Of a stretch of 64,000 nt of DNA, positions 47,257-58,046 are shown piece by piece. The notes under the pieces were generated by a model, which was not told the origin of the DNA, did no database searches, and saw only the letters and a program-made list of their open reading frames with translations. This stretch comes from Linanthus parryae (taxonomy: Eukaryota > Streptophyta > Magnoliopsida > Ericales > Polemoniaceae), in the NCBI GenBank assembly GCA_023055425.1, contig JALGPY010000001.1, positions 31,361,001 to 31,425,000 on the forward strand, in the 5' to 3' direction. The position numbers and the translations under genes were made by a program. The number at the start of each line of letters is the position of its first letter. The first letter of the stretch is position 1.

Positions 47257-48403
47257 TTGGAATTCTTCAAAACGATAAATGTGCAATTTTAGTATTTTGA
47301 ACAATTTAACTATATTTAATAATGGCTAGATCATCAAATATAGCTCCCACTATTTTTCTCGGATTAATAGCCCTCACCATTAATGCGGAAAATAACACTA
47401 TATTTTCTAGTAGGTCCAAGATCCTTTTTTCACTTCTTCTTGAGCTTGCTTTGGCAAGTCACCCAAGAATAGGTTATTTAGGTAGGAACCATTCCAATTG
47501 CATCCTATGCAACTCTTGGTCCAATTAGGTGAATAACTCTTTTATTCTTTATCCCATGGATAACCCCTAATTGTCATGCCTCTAGGCTCATCAATCCAAT
47601 TGATTCTTGCCTAGTTGCGTCCAACCTCTTGCTTCAACATACACACATTACTAGCTTGTGTCGTCCGCAACACACCATGGTAAATTAAAATCGCCTTGCT
47701 CTGGAAAGCCCGAATTTCAATAAACCCTGATCATGAAGGATGTTTTGGCAAGAGAAGGCAAAACGCAATATTTAATTGAGGGATTTTTCTTTTAATTTGT
47801 TTGGTTGATCTTATCAACATGGTCTACTTATTTGGATTGGGCTATCCACAATAAAAGACCAACCTTGTTTATTATTATCTTGTTATTGTTTTCGCTAGTA
47901 TCGCCATACACACAAAATTAAATAACAAGGCATGAATAATAAACATCCACAAACATAAAAGAAACTTGGCATGGATATGGCCCCTAGACTAATGATATTA
48001 TCAAGCCAATGATGATATCCAATTGCCCTAAAGTGCCGAGCTCATCTCCATGTGCTCCACCATAGCTGCGCGCCTAGGGATGTCTTCTTTGTCTCTCGGC
48101 TCCTTTGGTTCTCCGGTCTTCTTCTTTATGCTCTTTGCTATCATCTAAATATTTCTAATTCAAGCCTAACATCTAGAATAAATAAATAACAAATGCCTCA
48201 CATGTTGAGAAGAAAAAGACGACTCGCAGGCCGGAAAACCTATTTAATTATTACATTAATTTAATCAGCTCGCTGGCCGTAAACCAAACCACAAAGCAAT
48301 AAACATCCAAAATCCTAGGCCATATCCATCCACCATGCAATAAAGTACATAATACAGTTAAAACCAATTTTAACGCGCTTGTTTAATTTAATGAGATTGG
48401 GTA
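47257..48403. other. Copia 5' leader region
   Basis: Lies between the truncated 5' LTR and gag. No TGGTATCAGAGC-type primer-binding site is visible on the minus strand. The ORF at 47322 on the plus strand is a chance frame. Confidence 0.55.
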
Positions 48404-49361
48404 ATTCTAGATGAACTAGAACTATTCCCTTCTTCGCAAATTAGTCCTACTAAGTTTTCAAGGTGTTGCACAATGATCCTTCTATTAATTATTCAATATT
48501 AGTTAATCCCAAATCTAGCTCGACTCTATTTGACGTGTGACCCCATAGGTTTCGATATAGTTGGTAGTAACTCTTACTAACATGGAGCGGTGTCTAGCAA
48601 CACATCCATGCCACCAAACCAATAGAAATAGTCAGTGATCCCGACAAACCTCTTGTGCCCAATATTTCATATTGCACTATCCCTTTGTCTCCATATCCGG
48701 ATTGGACACGAGACACACATCGTCACACTCGTATATCCAAACCATAGTTCCTTGATTCTCGGAATATGCTTATGCTTGCAGATAACATCAATATCTCTAT
48801 ATTGGTTTATCTGAGTCTGTCCAGACATTCAATAAGCCTCATCCCTCGAGTGGTCGTGGATATTTACCCCCATTATGTGGGAGGGACAAATCCTATCTAC
48901 ATCACTTCGATCTCTAAGCTTGCTTCCTATCACGCCCGATAGACATCTTTATGATACCCAGTTACGGTGTAACGTTTGATAACATCAAAGCGCAATATTC
49001 CACAACTAGAGTAAGTGACTTCAAGTCTAAGGATTTCAATTATATTAGCACTACGAAAAGCGATTGTGACTTGACATAATCTAATGTATCCTTTTCGTTG
49101 TGGGTCAATCCAGTATGCCATTACTCCTAATGCATACCCATGTGTTAGACTTGATATCTCCATATCAATCTACCCACATACTAGTCTATATTTGATCGTC
49201 CTATTAATCAATATCGTGGACTAGGGATATTTAAGATAAACAACACATTTTATATAAGGACTTCATTATATTAAATATCACAATATATAATAAATGAATA
49301 TTCTAGCCAAAACAATGTTCATACTACATCTATGATTGCCTCTAGGGCATCTATTCCAACA
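48404..49361 (-). repeat. Copia 5' LTR, 3'-truncated (~958 bp)
   Basis: On the minus strand it starts TGTTGGAATAGATGCCC and matches the 3' LTR to ~48404 (3' LTR counterpart ~42381). The last ~460 bp of the LTR are missing. It retains the ancestral orientation of the segment that is inverted in the 3' LTR. Confidence 0.88.
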
Positions 49362-50990
49362 TCTACGTCTTTGAGTCCTCTAGAGCACAACTACCTGAAG
49401 AAAATACACAATTCAATTAAAGGTTTGGCAACATGTTTGGGAAACACCTTTTTTATGGCAATTGGAAGTACTTGCTGCATCAGAATATGATAATCATGGC
49501 TCTTCAAACCTTAAATTGTCCGTTCCTTAACATTCACGCATCGGGAAATGTTAGATGCATAATTGTCAGGGAACTTGATGTCTTTCATAACCTGGAGGAG
49601 TTTTCTGCTCATTTGTGAGCGTGAATGGGGCTGGCGGGCAGACCTCTTTGTCGTTCTTCCCTTTTTTTTCAAGGTGCATTGCTTTATGGATACCCAACTC
49701 CTTGAGATCGCGACGAGAATTTAAGTTATCCTTTGACCTGCCTTCTACCCCTAGCAATGTGAATATTATGCTTTCACAAACATTCTTCTAAATGTGCATT
49801 ACATCTAGATTGTGGCGCAGCATATTATACTTCCAATACGGCAAGTCATAAAAAATACTCCGCTTCTTCCAGTTGAGAGGGAGTTTCTTATCATGTTCAA
49901 TCTGGGCACGTGATTGCTTTCGAGAAGTTGGATCGCGCTTTCCAAACATACTTTCAATCCCCTCAACCTGGCTAAAGAGATCCTCTCCCGTTAGCGTTTG
50001 TGGCCTGGCCTTGGTCTCTTCTTTCTCAAACAAATTTCGCTTGTCTTTCCGAAACAGATGATTGGTCGGGAGAAATCGCCGGTGGCCACCATAAGAAAAA
50101 TTGCGGCCGTGCTTCAACCGTCGCGAAGAAGTCTCCGAGTTGCACGGAGGACAAGCAAAAGCTGCTTTTGTATTCCAACCAGATAGATTTGCATACGCCG
50201 GAAAATCATTAATTGTCCACATAAGTGCTGCCCGTAACTGGAACATCTCGTTATTATCTGCATCGTAAGTACAAACACCGTCTCTCCACATATCTTTCAA
50301 GTCATCTATTAACGGTTGCATGTACACATCTTTATCATCTTCTAGTTGAAATTTCCCATCAATCAACAAACACGGCATGATGGATGATACTCTCATACAT
50401 AACCACGGCGGTAAGTTATAAAACTGGCCACACACTATAAGGGATTGTTATTGTATTGTAAGGATTAAACCCGTCAGCTGCCAAGCCCAACCTGACATTT
50501 CTGCGGTCAGCGGCAAAATCAGGATGAGTCTCATCAAAAGCCTTCCATGCTTTGTGATGAGCAGGATGCATCTCGGCTGCGTTATCGACCAGCTCTTCAG
50601 CGTGCCAACGCATCAACTTTGATGTCTTAGATGCCATGAACAACCTTTGCAATCTATCTTTGATAGGAAAGTAGCGAACTTGCTTCTGTGGGATCTTCTT
50701 CTTTCTTTTTTCCCCTCTATAATTCTCATATTCTTCGCCTTTATATCGAGGGGCCGAACAAAAAACACATTTTGTCTTCATTGCCATGTCTTTCCAGTAC
50801 AACATACAATCGTTCGGACATGCATCATACTTAACATTCTTAAACCCTAGCGAGTCTCTAAATTTCTTAGCTTTGTAGTACGATGTAGGCAATGTTTCCC
50901 CACTTGGAAATGCCTCTTTTAAGTAACAACATTAACCCATCAAAAAAAGTGTTACTAACCCCATGCAAAACTTTCAATTGCAACACCCGT
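49362..50990 (-). pseudogene. TNP2-like CACTA transposase, N-terminal part
   Basis: Minus strand from ~50985: LKVLHGVSNTFFDGL, then (frame change near 50925) KEAFPSGETLPTSYYKAKKF, YDACPNDCMLYWKD and RRNVRLGLAADGFNPYNTIT, the Transposase_21 region. After a frame change near 50425: FYNLPPWLCMRVSSIMPCLL, DDLKDMWRDGVCTYDADNNE, DFPAYANLSGWNTKAAFACP and YWKYNMLRHNLDVMHI. The NVCESIIFTLLGVEGRSKDN segment reads through 49570-49785. The N-terminus (transposase-associated zinc domain) is missing because homology ends near 50990. Confidence 0.88.
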
Positions 50991-50996
50991 ACAATT

Positions 50997-53900
50997 GAAA
51001 TATCCTAAAATACAAAACCTATCCAAAAAAATTGAAGAACTACATATTCATACCCTCAAATTATGTTGCCACTTGTCCAACTAGGTGGACACCTCCCCTT
51101 GAACCTCCTAAATTCTAGAAACTTCTCCACCCGATAACTTATTCGTCCTCATCCTTCTCCGGTATCAACCGCAACCACCACCACCACCTTCTCCACCACA
51201 ACCACAACCACCTTACCTCCTCTTCTCAAACTGCTGTCGCTGGGGTATCTGGGAGACACATAGATCAATAGCCCCAAGATAATTTAATGTTTCATGGAAA
51301 AGATTGTGAGGAAAACCGGTAAGCTTAAGATGAACTCTAATTCGGTTTGGTGTCGAATTCTTCCTTCTAGTGACTAATTGGTGGAATTGGGTGTTAGAAA
51401 TTGAATCCTGACCTTCATTCGAAGCCAAAGGACTACAGGAGGGCAGCTAACTCGCCAAGAAACCAGCAGAAGCTCGCCGGTTTCTCAAAACAGCTGCCGG
51501 CCTGCTGTAGCTCGCCGGAAAAACAGTAATCCTCTTGTTCTTTCTTATTTCTTCCCATGAAGAGTTGCTATTTGGTCCCTGACACTTCCTCAATCAACTC
51601 AGAGCATAAAAACGTGATTGTAACCGGCATTTCACCATGTTTGATCAGAGAATACATGATTTGTCGGGGGACTTTCATGCCCCGTAAACATGATCTTAAC
51701 TCTCTCGTTTTTTGATCAATTTAGGTGCAGTTTGTGTCTGGGTAATATGTGGGTCTAATACTACAACTCTTCAGTCAATTTCATGGCTTATATTTCTATC
51801 TAGCTAACTGTAATCTCCCTCAAAGATGTAGAAAATAAAAATTTACAAAACTGGATTTTCAGCTTTGGTGATGTTGGTTGCAACTTTCATGAGCAATAAC
51901 TCACACCTCAATTGTTCAAATCATTTGTTGTTGATGCTACATACTTCCTATCTGTAGCTCTACAAATTTGTATAAATTTCTTCTTCAAATACACTCTCTA
52001 TATTCCTGTAAATCATCTGAAAAGCTGTTGCATTTGTCTAGCAACGTGAACATGCGAACCCCTTACATATTCTCCCACCTTTGAGCTTTTGTAATTATTT
52101 GGATTCTTGAGAAATTTCGAAACTTCTTGGACCGGTTTGTTTATCTATATGAGCTCTGTAGATTCGTGTTAAGATCCCTCTTTTCTATGCTCTGAGTGCT
52201 TCCTAAATCTGGGTTAAATCTGCCTTGACTTGCATGCATATTCTATTGAAAATTGTGAATTAGATGGTGTGGAATAGGCTTGATTTTCCTCTTTTGATCT
52301 ACAATATTTACTTATTTATTTTGAGTTTCAAAAAACTTGAATATGTTCTGGATGTTTTTTCAGCCAACTTCAAAACGCTATTTCTCGTTTTCTCGATCTC
52401 TTTCCCAGTTGTTCATAAGTTGACTGTGAAATTGGCTGTTTGTGTTAGTTTCACTCAATTTTTCACATCCAGTTTGTCAATGATAATGGATGTACTATCC
52501 TTCACATTCTAGAGAAAAGTTACTTAGTTTGTTATTGTAAATCCAAATGTCAAATTTAACAAAGTTAATCTCCTAGCAAACCCCTGTTGGACAAGACTTT
52601 ATGAGAGGGGCAAATGAGTAATTTCACATAAAAGCTATTTTAAGATCAAATTAATGTGTTGGGACTATCTGCATGTCACATATGGATACTTAAAGTCTTA
52701 ATAGGCTATTTGGGGTAATAGTTGACCAAGTCAACAACTGGGGGTCTTTCTGCAATTTTGCTAAATTTGGGTGCCTAAGTTAACTAACAGTTGTAGTTCT
52801 CAATCCTAAGAGTACCTGAGGGTGTTAAAGATGATGAATTAACCTTAATTTGACTTGTTTCAAAAAATCAGGCCCAGCCAGGGGCTAAAGTACAACTTAA
52901 CTAAACTTCAGCGACTTTAGTGCAAATAATCCGAACTTGAGAGACAATCTTAAGTGAGCAACTTGGAGATTTAATAACTCATGAGACTGCCCTACTAGGC
53001 GTAACTGGGGGGGGGGGTTCAAGAATAGTCATGGACTGTACTGCTAAGGCTGAGACTTGAGGGGCTAATTAGTCATTCTGGGCTAGATAGTTGGCATAAC
53101 TCTTGCATATGCCTTTTACCTCACCAATAAGGATATGTACTAATAAGTACATGTGTACTTGTATGTGAAGATATTGTCGGGATAGAAAAACAACGTTGCT
53201 AGTCAGGAGCACTAGGCAGGGTATCAGGTAAGCATATGAATGCTAATTTACTTTTGAAGAATGCTATATTATATGTATGCATGTCTCTATGAGTAGGATA
53301 TACGGAAATAATGGTATAACAGAAAGGCTTATATTGAAAGTTATATATACGCACATGAATCAGGTAAGTACGAGTATTGTTCATAATTGTTTGAGAATAC
53401 TTATTTAAGAACAAATTCCTGTACCCTGGACCTATGTGTGGTCAAATACTATAGGACCCAGACTACAGTTTTAACACAATTATGGGACCCGTTCTTCGGG
53501 CTTTACATTCATGGCTTACGGGCTCAGCTGGTACATTGCTAGCTCCCGACTGGTAGGCCACTAGTACTACCCTCTGGACTGACGATCCAGTAGGGGGTGT
53601 GCACACTTAAGGTCTAGTTTGTCTTGGTGCATTAATGGGTGGTACATGAATGGGGGAAACAATGTGGATTTTTCATAGCTGTAAATCGGCTAATTTGAGT
53701 TATTGATATAAATTCTATCTTGGTAGTTATAACTAATGTCGTGACATCACTGCCTTCTGTAAATGGAAGGTGATTGCGGGGAAGTGCGGGGGAAATAGGT
53801 CATCAATTAGAGGATTGTACACCAGTATTACACGCTATAATAGTAAGTTCTCTTAAATATGGGTTTCTTTAATTCTGTCTGGTTACAGAACCGTTAGGAT

Positions 53901-54002
53901 TAGACTTCTTGCTGAGCATTTCCGTGCTTAGCGGAGAACATCCCCTGAGAGTCCGGGGATTCCATGTGTAGTTCTCCAGCACGATAGGATGGGGGTGTTA
54001 CA
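50997..54002 (+). repeat. Tekay-type Gypsy LTR, right part (~3 kb)
   Basis: Starts inside the LTR; its first ~53 bases repeat 24843-24897. It ends GATGGGGGTGTTACA at 54002, directly followed by a primer-binding-site-like sequence. If joined with 24565-24897 the LTR would be ~3.3 kb. No gene is supported inside; ORFs at 51213, 52264 and 53199 lack motifs. A poly-G run lies near 53009. Confidence 0.75.
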
Positions 54003-54004
54003 GA

Positions 54005-54017
54005 TGTTATCAGAGCC
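54005..54017 (+). other. primer-binding site (initiator tRNA-Met type)
   Basis: TGTTATCAGAGCC, one mismatch from TGGTATCAGAGCC, two bases after the LTR end. Confidence 0.75.
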
Positions 54018-54765
54018 TTGGTTCTGTGAAAAGACAAAATTAGAAACTCACAATATTAGGTGGATAGTTTTTTCAAATACTAAAACTGGATAGGAATCAA
54101 GACTAAGACTGAAATTGGATTGTTGGGGAGGGCACTATCGAGAGAGTTTTATGTGCATGCATGAGCTAAATAGGCCTAAGTTGTTGGAATCTTGGGCTGA
54201 GATTCACACTGATTGCATTTCCTTTCATGTTGAGGAAAAATGATTACATGTTATGAGAAGAAACATTGAATATGAGAATATTATATGGATAATTCTGCTA
54301 CCGGAATGATTCGGAAATCTGACAGAGAGGTTATTATGAACCCTTTATGGGATAACAATATTGGCAATACTATGATATTATTTGAGGATAGCTTTTTGGT
54401 CAGCCAAGAGGGATGTCATGTGAATATAAAGGGATTTTTCTTAGACCAAACTATTGGTAGACCTAGACAGGAATATAAGCAATTGAGTTATAACGCAGTT
54501 TAAGCTGGATAACTTTGTCATGCATCAAAGACCTAAGGATGAAACTGCTTACGGACCGAATAATTAATGCTTAGGATACGCTGGTAAAGGAACTTGGGTT
54601 ACATGTATATAAATGGGATATGGTTGTAGAATCTAAAGAAAATTAGGGGATAAGAATAAAAATATCTTGTGATGTTGAAGGGAGTATAGAAAACAATGGG
54701 TTATGGGGTGATTAGGAGGGTAAGAATTTTCTCAGGTATATTCTCGGGATAAGAGGTAGAACCAA
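54018..54765 (+). other. leader of the first Tekay-type element, no recognisable gene
   Basis: About 750 bp between the primer-binding site and the second element's insertion. The 72-codon ORF at 54285 shows no motif. No counterpart of the H3-like ORF of the second element is seen here. Confidence 0.5.
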
Positions 54766-57043
54766 TGAAATACCCCGTTTTGTGACTACGGGTATTTTGT
54801 GATATTATTATAAGTGTTGGGAAGTTAATGTAATTATGGAGAGTTAATTATAATGCTTTGAGAGTTTGGGGGGAACTTTGTGACTTTAATCAAAGGTTTT
54901 AGTGTCTTTTACTTGAGTGTGGGGGAGGTGTTTGTCTTTTGGCAAAACTAAGGGGAAATAAGTGTCTTTTGACCTAAATTTCTTCCTACATAAAAGTTTC
55001 CTAATCCAGGAGGGTTTCCTACTTATGAAGTTGATTTTATTTCTAACTCTCATAAAAACCCTCACTCTCCCTATTTTTTCTAATCTCTCCCTCACATCCC
55101 TCACTCTCTACCCGTCCCTCTCTCACTCTCTCTCGTCCCTCTACCCGACGGCAGCCCCGCCGCCGCCGCCGTCTCTCTCTTTTTCCGGCAAGGTAACTCT
55201 CTCTCTCTCTCTTTTATCTTTTCTTTCTTTCTCTTTTTCTTTCTCTCTTTCTTTACTCTCTACCCCGTCCGTCTCTCTCTCCGTCCGCCTCCATGGGCGG
55301 CGGGTTTGAGTTGTTTTGTTTCTTCTTCTCTTTTCTCTTGTTGATCTCTTGATCTTGTGATCACTTGTTCATGATTCATGTATGTTGCATGTAATATTTA
55401 AATTTCAGTTTGTTATTGTTAGGATCATTGTTCATGGATTCGTAAGATTGATAATCAAGTTTTAGGGTTTATCATGTTCTTGGGTGTTGGGAAGAAACCC
55501 TAGTTTGAAAGAGAAGTTTGATTGAATGATTTGGGAGTTTGAATGATCATAATAGGTGGATAACAATCTGATTTGAATGTGGGGATCATGTTATATTAGG
55601 TTTAGTATGATTATAGGATGAACTAGATGCTTGGGGGAAAAGTTTCATGAAGATTGACAATTCCTGTATGGATATTTTGAATGAAGTTGGAAACTTGAAA
55701 CTAGTGTAACTTTTGATTCAAGAATCGAAATTAAGATCCGTTTGAGGCTAAACTTATTATTTCGAACGTTTTGAATCCAATGGGACTGTTTTTAGACCAT
55801 GATCTGTTTGAGAAACTGGAGTAATAGATTTGGTGGAGTTATGATAGATTATGTATGCTTTAGGTTAGGGGATTTTGAAGCAAAGCTTTGGGCTTATTTT
55901 GGGGGCATGATTTTAATGAGATGTTGGGGAAGTGTTAGAACCCTAAACCATGGACTCTCATATGCATGTAATTAGTATAGCAAGTATATTGCTAGAATAT
56001 TGGTTTGATTAGCATATTGTTATGTGTAGGTAACGAGTTCGTTGACGACGAGTACGTAGAGTACGTTGATTGATTGCTATTGTTGGAATTTACTTTGAGG
56101 TAAGTAAATGTGCCAATCCTAGTGTGCTTATCTCTTTCGTGTCAAACGAATATTTGATTTGTTACGTCTCAAAATGTGTTTACATGATATATGACATGGA
56201 ATATGCGATTTCTACTTGTTAAATGTTTTTGATGAAAACATCACCATGATAATGAATGAACTATAACGTAAAGTGGAAGATGTTGTGCGGGACTCTATTA
56301 TTCTCTTTGGGCGGTGTTGGCTGCGGTCCCTCTCTTTTTGATCAGGTTGCAAGTCCCCGGATAGCGGCATGTACTCACTCCTCTGGCCGGCGTAGTCTTA
56401 GGGGGGTGTCGACACTTAAGGTCATGGAAGCTGTGGTTATTTGGTTTTCCCCCGTCACAACAAAGTAATAACGGATTTGTTTGGTTTTGTTAACGGAATG
56501 AAGTTAACTCTGGATTTGGATTTTTCCTAATGATTATGGAAATTGGTTTGGAAATACTATGGAATTGGGAACTCTTATGTTTTAATACAAGAGTCAACTT
56601 TATTACCGCTGTGTTTGCGAAAAACTCTTACTTACAAATGAGTCATTGTTTTATAACTATCCATCATCGTTTTACATGTTTGGATGTTTGCTTACCAGTA
56701 TTTCAATGCTGATTTTGTACTGTGGTGTTTCTTTTTCATTCCGCACCACAGGTTTAGAAGAAGGATATCGGGCATAGAAGGGGACGCGCATCACATGGAT
56801 TATTAGTAGTATTATTTCGTTTGAAATTGAACTCTTTATTAGTTTAAACGCTTTAGTTGTTTATGCCGGTTTGTGGCTAGGACGAAGGTTTATGACAATA
56901 CATTGTTTTAATTGGAGTTAATTATTGTTTGTGGATGTTTTGTGCTTGCGAACCATGTTATAAAATCTCCTTGTATCCAGGCTCCTCTCGGGTACGGAGT
57001 GACATCCCCGGGTCTCCGGCTTGGGCCATTTGGGGGTGTTACA
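54766..57043 (+). repeat. Tekay-type 5' LTR, 2278 bp
   Basis: Starts TGAAATACCCCGTTTTGTGA and ends TTTGGGGGTGTTACA. CT-rich microsatellite DNA lies at ~55080-55290; ORFs there are repeat-made. The end and following PBS are shared in style with the element ending at 54002. Confidence 0.85.
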
Positions 57044-57045
57044 GG

Positions 57046-57058
57046 TGGTATCAGAGCC
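57046..57058 (+). other. primer-binding site (tRNA-Met)
   Basis: TGGTATCAGAGCC, a perfect match to the usual plant initiator-tRNA site, two bases after the LTR end. Confidence 0.92.
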
Positions 57059-57416
57059 GGCATTCTAAAAAGGAATTTGAAACTTGTTAGGGCAACTAAA
57101 ATGAATATAGGAGAAATAACTTAAAATTTGACAAGCCGTGGGAATTTGGGTAGTATGGATAGGATTGTTATCTGTAAGTGTTTAGAAAATAGGATAGAAA
57201 GCAAGTGCTCCCATCCACCCAATCGAATTTTTGAAGTATTCCAATTGGATTCTAAGTTAAGCCTACTTTAAGAGACTTCGTTGGGAAATTTCTTCAAGAG
57301 TCTTGTAAACATCAATTTGGAGTCTTGGGAATGATTATTGGATGCAAAGAGTAGTTATTTGGATTACGGTCTATGCCTTTTAAATTAGAGGTTTATTAAG
57401 TTGTTTCCTCTTGTAG

Positions 57417-58046
57417 ATGGCTAGAACTAAGCATACGGCAAGGAAGCGTGTGTTGCCAGTAGAGAAGCATCCTGTTGTGACACGTTGGGTCGAAGGTGAA
57501 GATTTTCCAGATTTTCATGACCGCGTGGTTCAATATTGTGAAGATAGATTCCAAGCCTTAGATTTTCCTCGATATAGAAATCCAGCTTTTCAGGCTTACT
57601 GTATGGTGAAGGCATTACCTATGAAACCCATGTTTGGGGAAATTATTACAAAGTATAGCAACATCATGGGCAGGATGAATCGTTTGAATGATAGGGATTA
57701 TCGTTGCCAAGGTGAATGGACGGTAAGTGCAGATTTCATATGCAAGCTATTGATGGAGACTTATCTTAAGTGGCAAAGTTATACAGTTATTGAGATAGAG
57801 TCTAGTGATGAAGAAGACGTGATCTACATAAGCTCTAGTGATGAAAAAGAGGTGATTATTATAGACTCTAGTGACGATGAGGAAGTTGAAGAAGATCCAA
57901 TGGAAGATGTCGATGAATATCCCAAGATTGAAGAAGATCCCATGGAATATGAAGAAAGTGAAGAAGACCCGAGTGAAGACGAAGAGCACGAGTATGATTC
58001 CAATGAAGAGGAAGAGATGGACGAAAGCGATGAGGACGACGATTAA
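57417..58046 (+). CDS. extra ORF with histone H3-tail-like N-terminus and three SIM-like repeats (209 aa)
   Basis: Intact ORF between primer-binding site and gag, same strand, starting in a good context (GTAGATGGC). Residues 2-10 are ARTKHTARK, identical to the mature H3 tail ARTKQTARK except Q5 to H, so K4 and K9 equivalents are kept; residue 11 is Arg, not Ser. Residues 24-120 form a folded-looking region (FPDFHDRVVQYCEDRF, YCMVKALPMKPMFGEI). Residues 124-134, 135-145 and 146-156 are three abutting 11-residue repeats: VIEIESSDEED, VIYISSSDEKE, VIIIDSSDDEE. Each looks like a SUMO-interacting motif with an adjacent acidic/phosphoserine stretch. Residues 157-209 are acidic with repeated EEDPME. 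The function is unknown: I do not recognise the family, and an H3-mimic / SUMO-reader role is inference from motifs. Confidence 0.85.
   Translation: MARTKHTARKRVLPVEKHPVVTRWVEGEDFPDFHDRVVQYCEDRFQALDFPRYRNPAFQAYCMVKALPMKPMFGEIITKYSNIMGRMNRLNDRDYRCQGEWTVSADFICKLLMETYLKWQSYTVIEIESSDEEDVIYISSSDEKEVIIIDSSDDEEVEEDPMEDVDEYPKIEEDPMEYEESEEDPSEDEEHEYDSNEEEEMDESDEDDD

Larger units (their letters stand above)
41918..49361 (-). mobile_element. Copia (Ty1) LTR retrotransposon, minus strand, 7444 bp
   Basis: TSD TCTAC at 41913-41917 and 49362-49366. The 3' LTR is 41918-43308; the 5' LTR is 48404-49361 and is shortened. Gag, protease, integrase, RT and RNase H follow in Copia order on the minus strand, with a purine tract (AAGTGGGATAC) abutting the 3' LTR. 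It interrupts the TNP2 gene, whose frame rejoins across one TSD copy. Coding lesions: stop in gag at 47170-47172, frameshift near 45905, TGA at 44700-44702, TAG at ~43914, plus an integrase active-site change. Confidence 0.93.
24898..50990 (-). mobile_element. large autonomous-type CACTA element with nested insertions
   Basis: The left terminus CACTACAGGAAATT (24898) is followed by subterminal CGGCGG/CCGCC repeats to ~25260. Transposase genes run right to left: TNP2-like (50990 to 38895) then a Transposase_24 / TNPA-like gene (38638 to ~36409). The right TIR (TTTCCTGTAGTG expected) is not found; homology stops inside the TNP2 N-terminus near 50990, so the 5' end is deleted. Nested inside are an LTR element (26451-35039), a solo LTR (39246-40657) and a Copia element (41918-49361). 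Without those insertions the remnant is about 8.6 kb. Confidence 0.8.

Noticed and set aside
24898..51050. Simple single CACTA insertion with two ends
   Set aside because: The right terminus is missing and the flanking LTR text is duplicated by ~53 bp rather than 3 bp, so the right border is a secondary rearrangement.
54962..55309. 115-codon ORF with Leu/Ser-rich sequence
   Set aside because: Made of CT-rich microsatellite DNA inside the Tekay-type LTR; no domain.
57747..57989. 80-codon Phe-rich ORF on the minus strand
   Set aside because: Antisense to the acidic tail of the H3-like ORF; composition explained by the complement of GAA/GAT codons.
57417..58046. H3-like ORF considered as a genuine histone H3 gene or H3 pseudogene
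   Set aside because: Similarity stops after residue 10; no histone fold text (such as the KSTGGKAPR continuation or the alphaN/L1 region) follows, and the ORF lies inside an LTR element.
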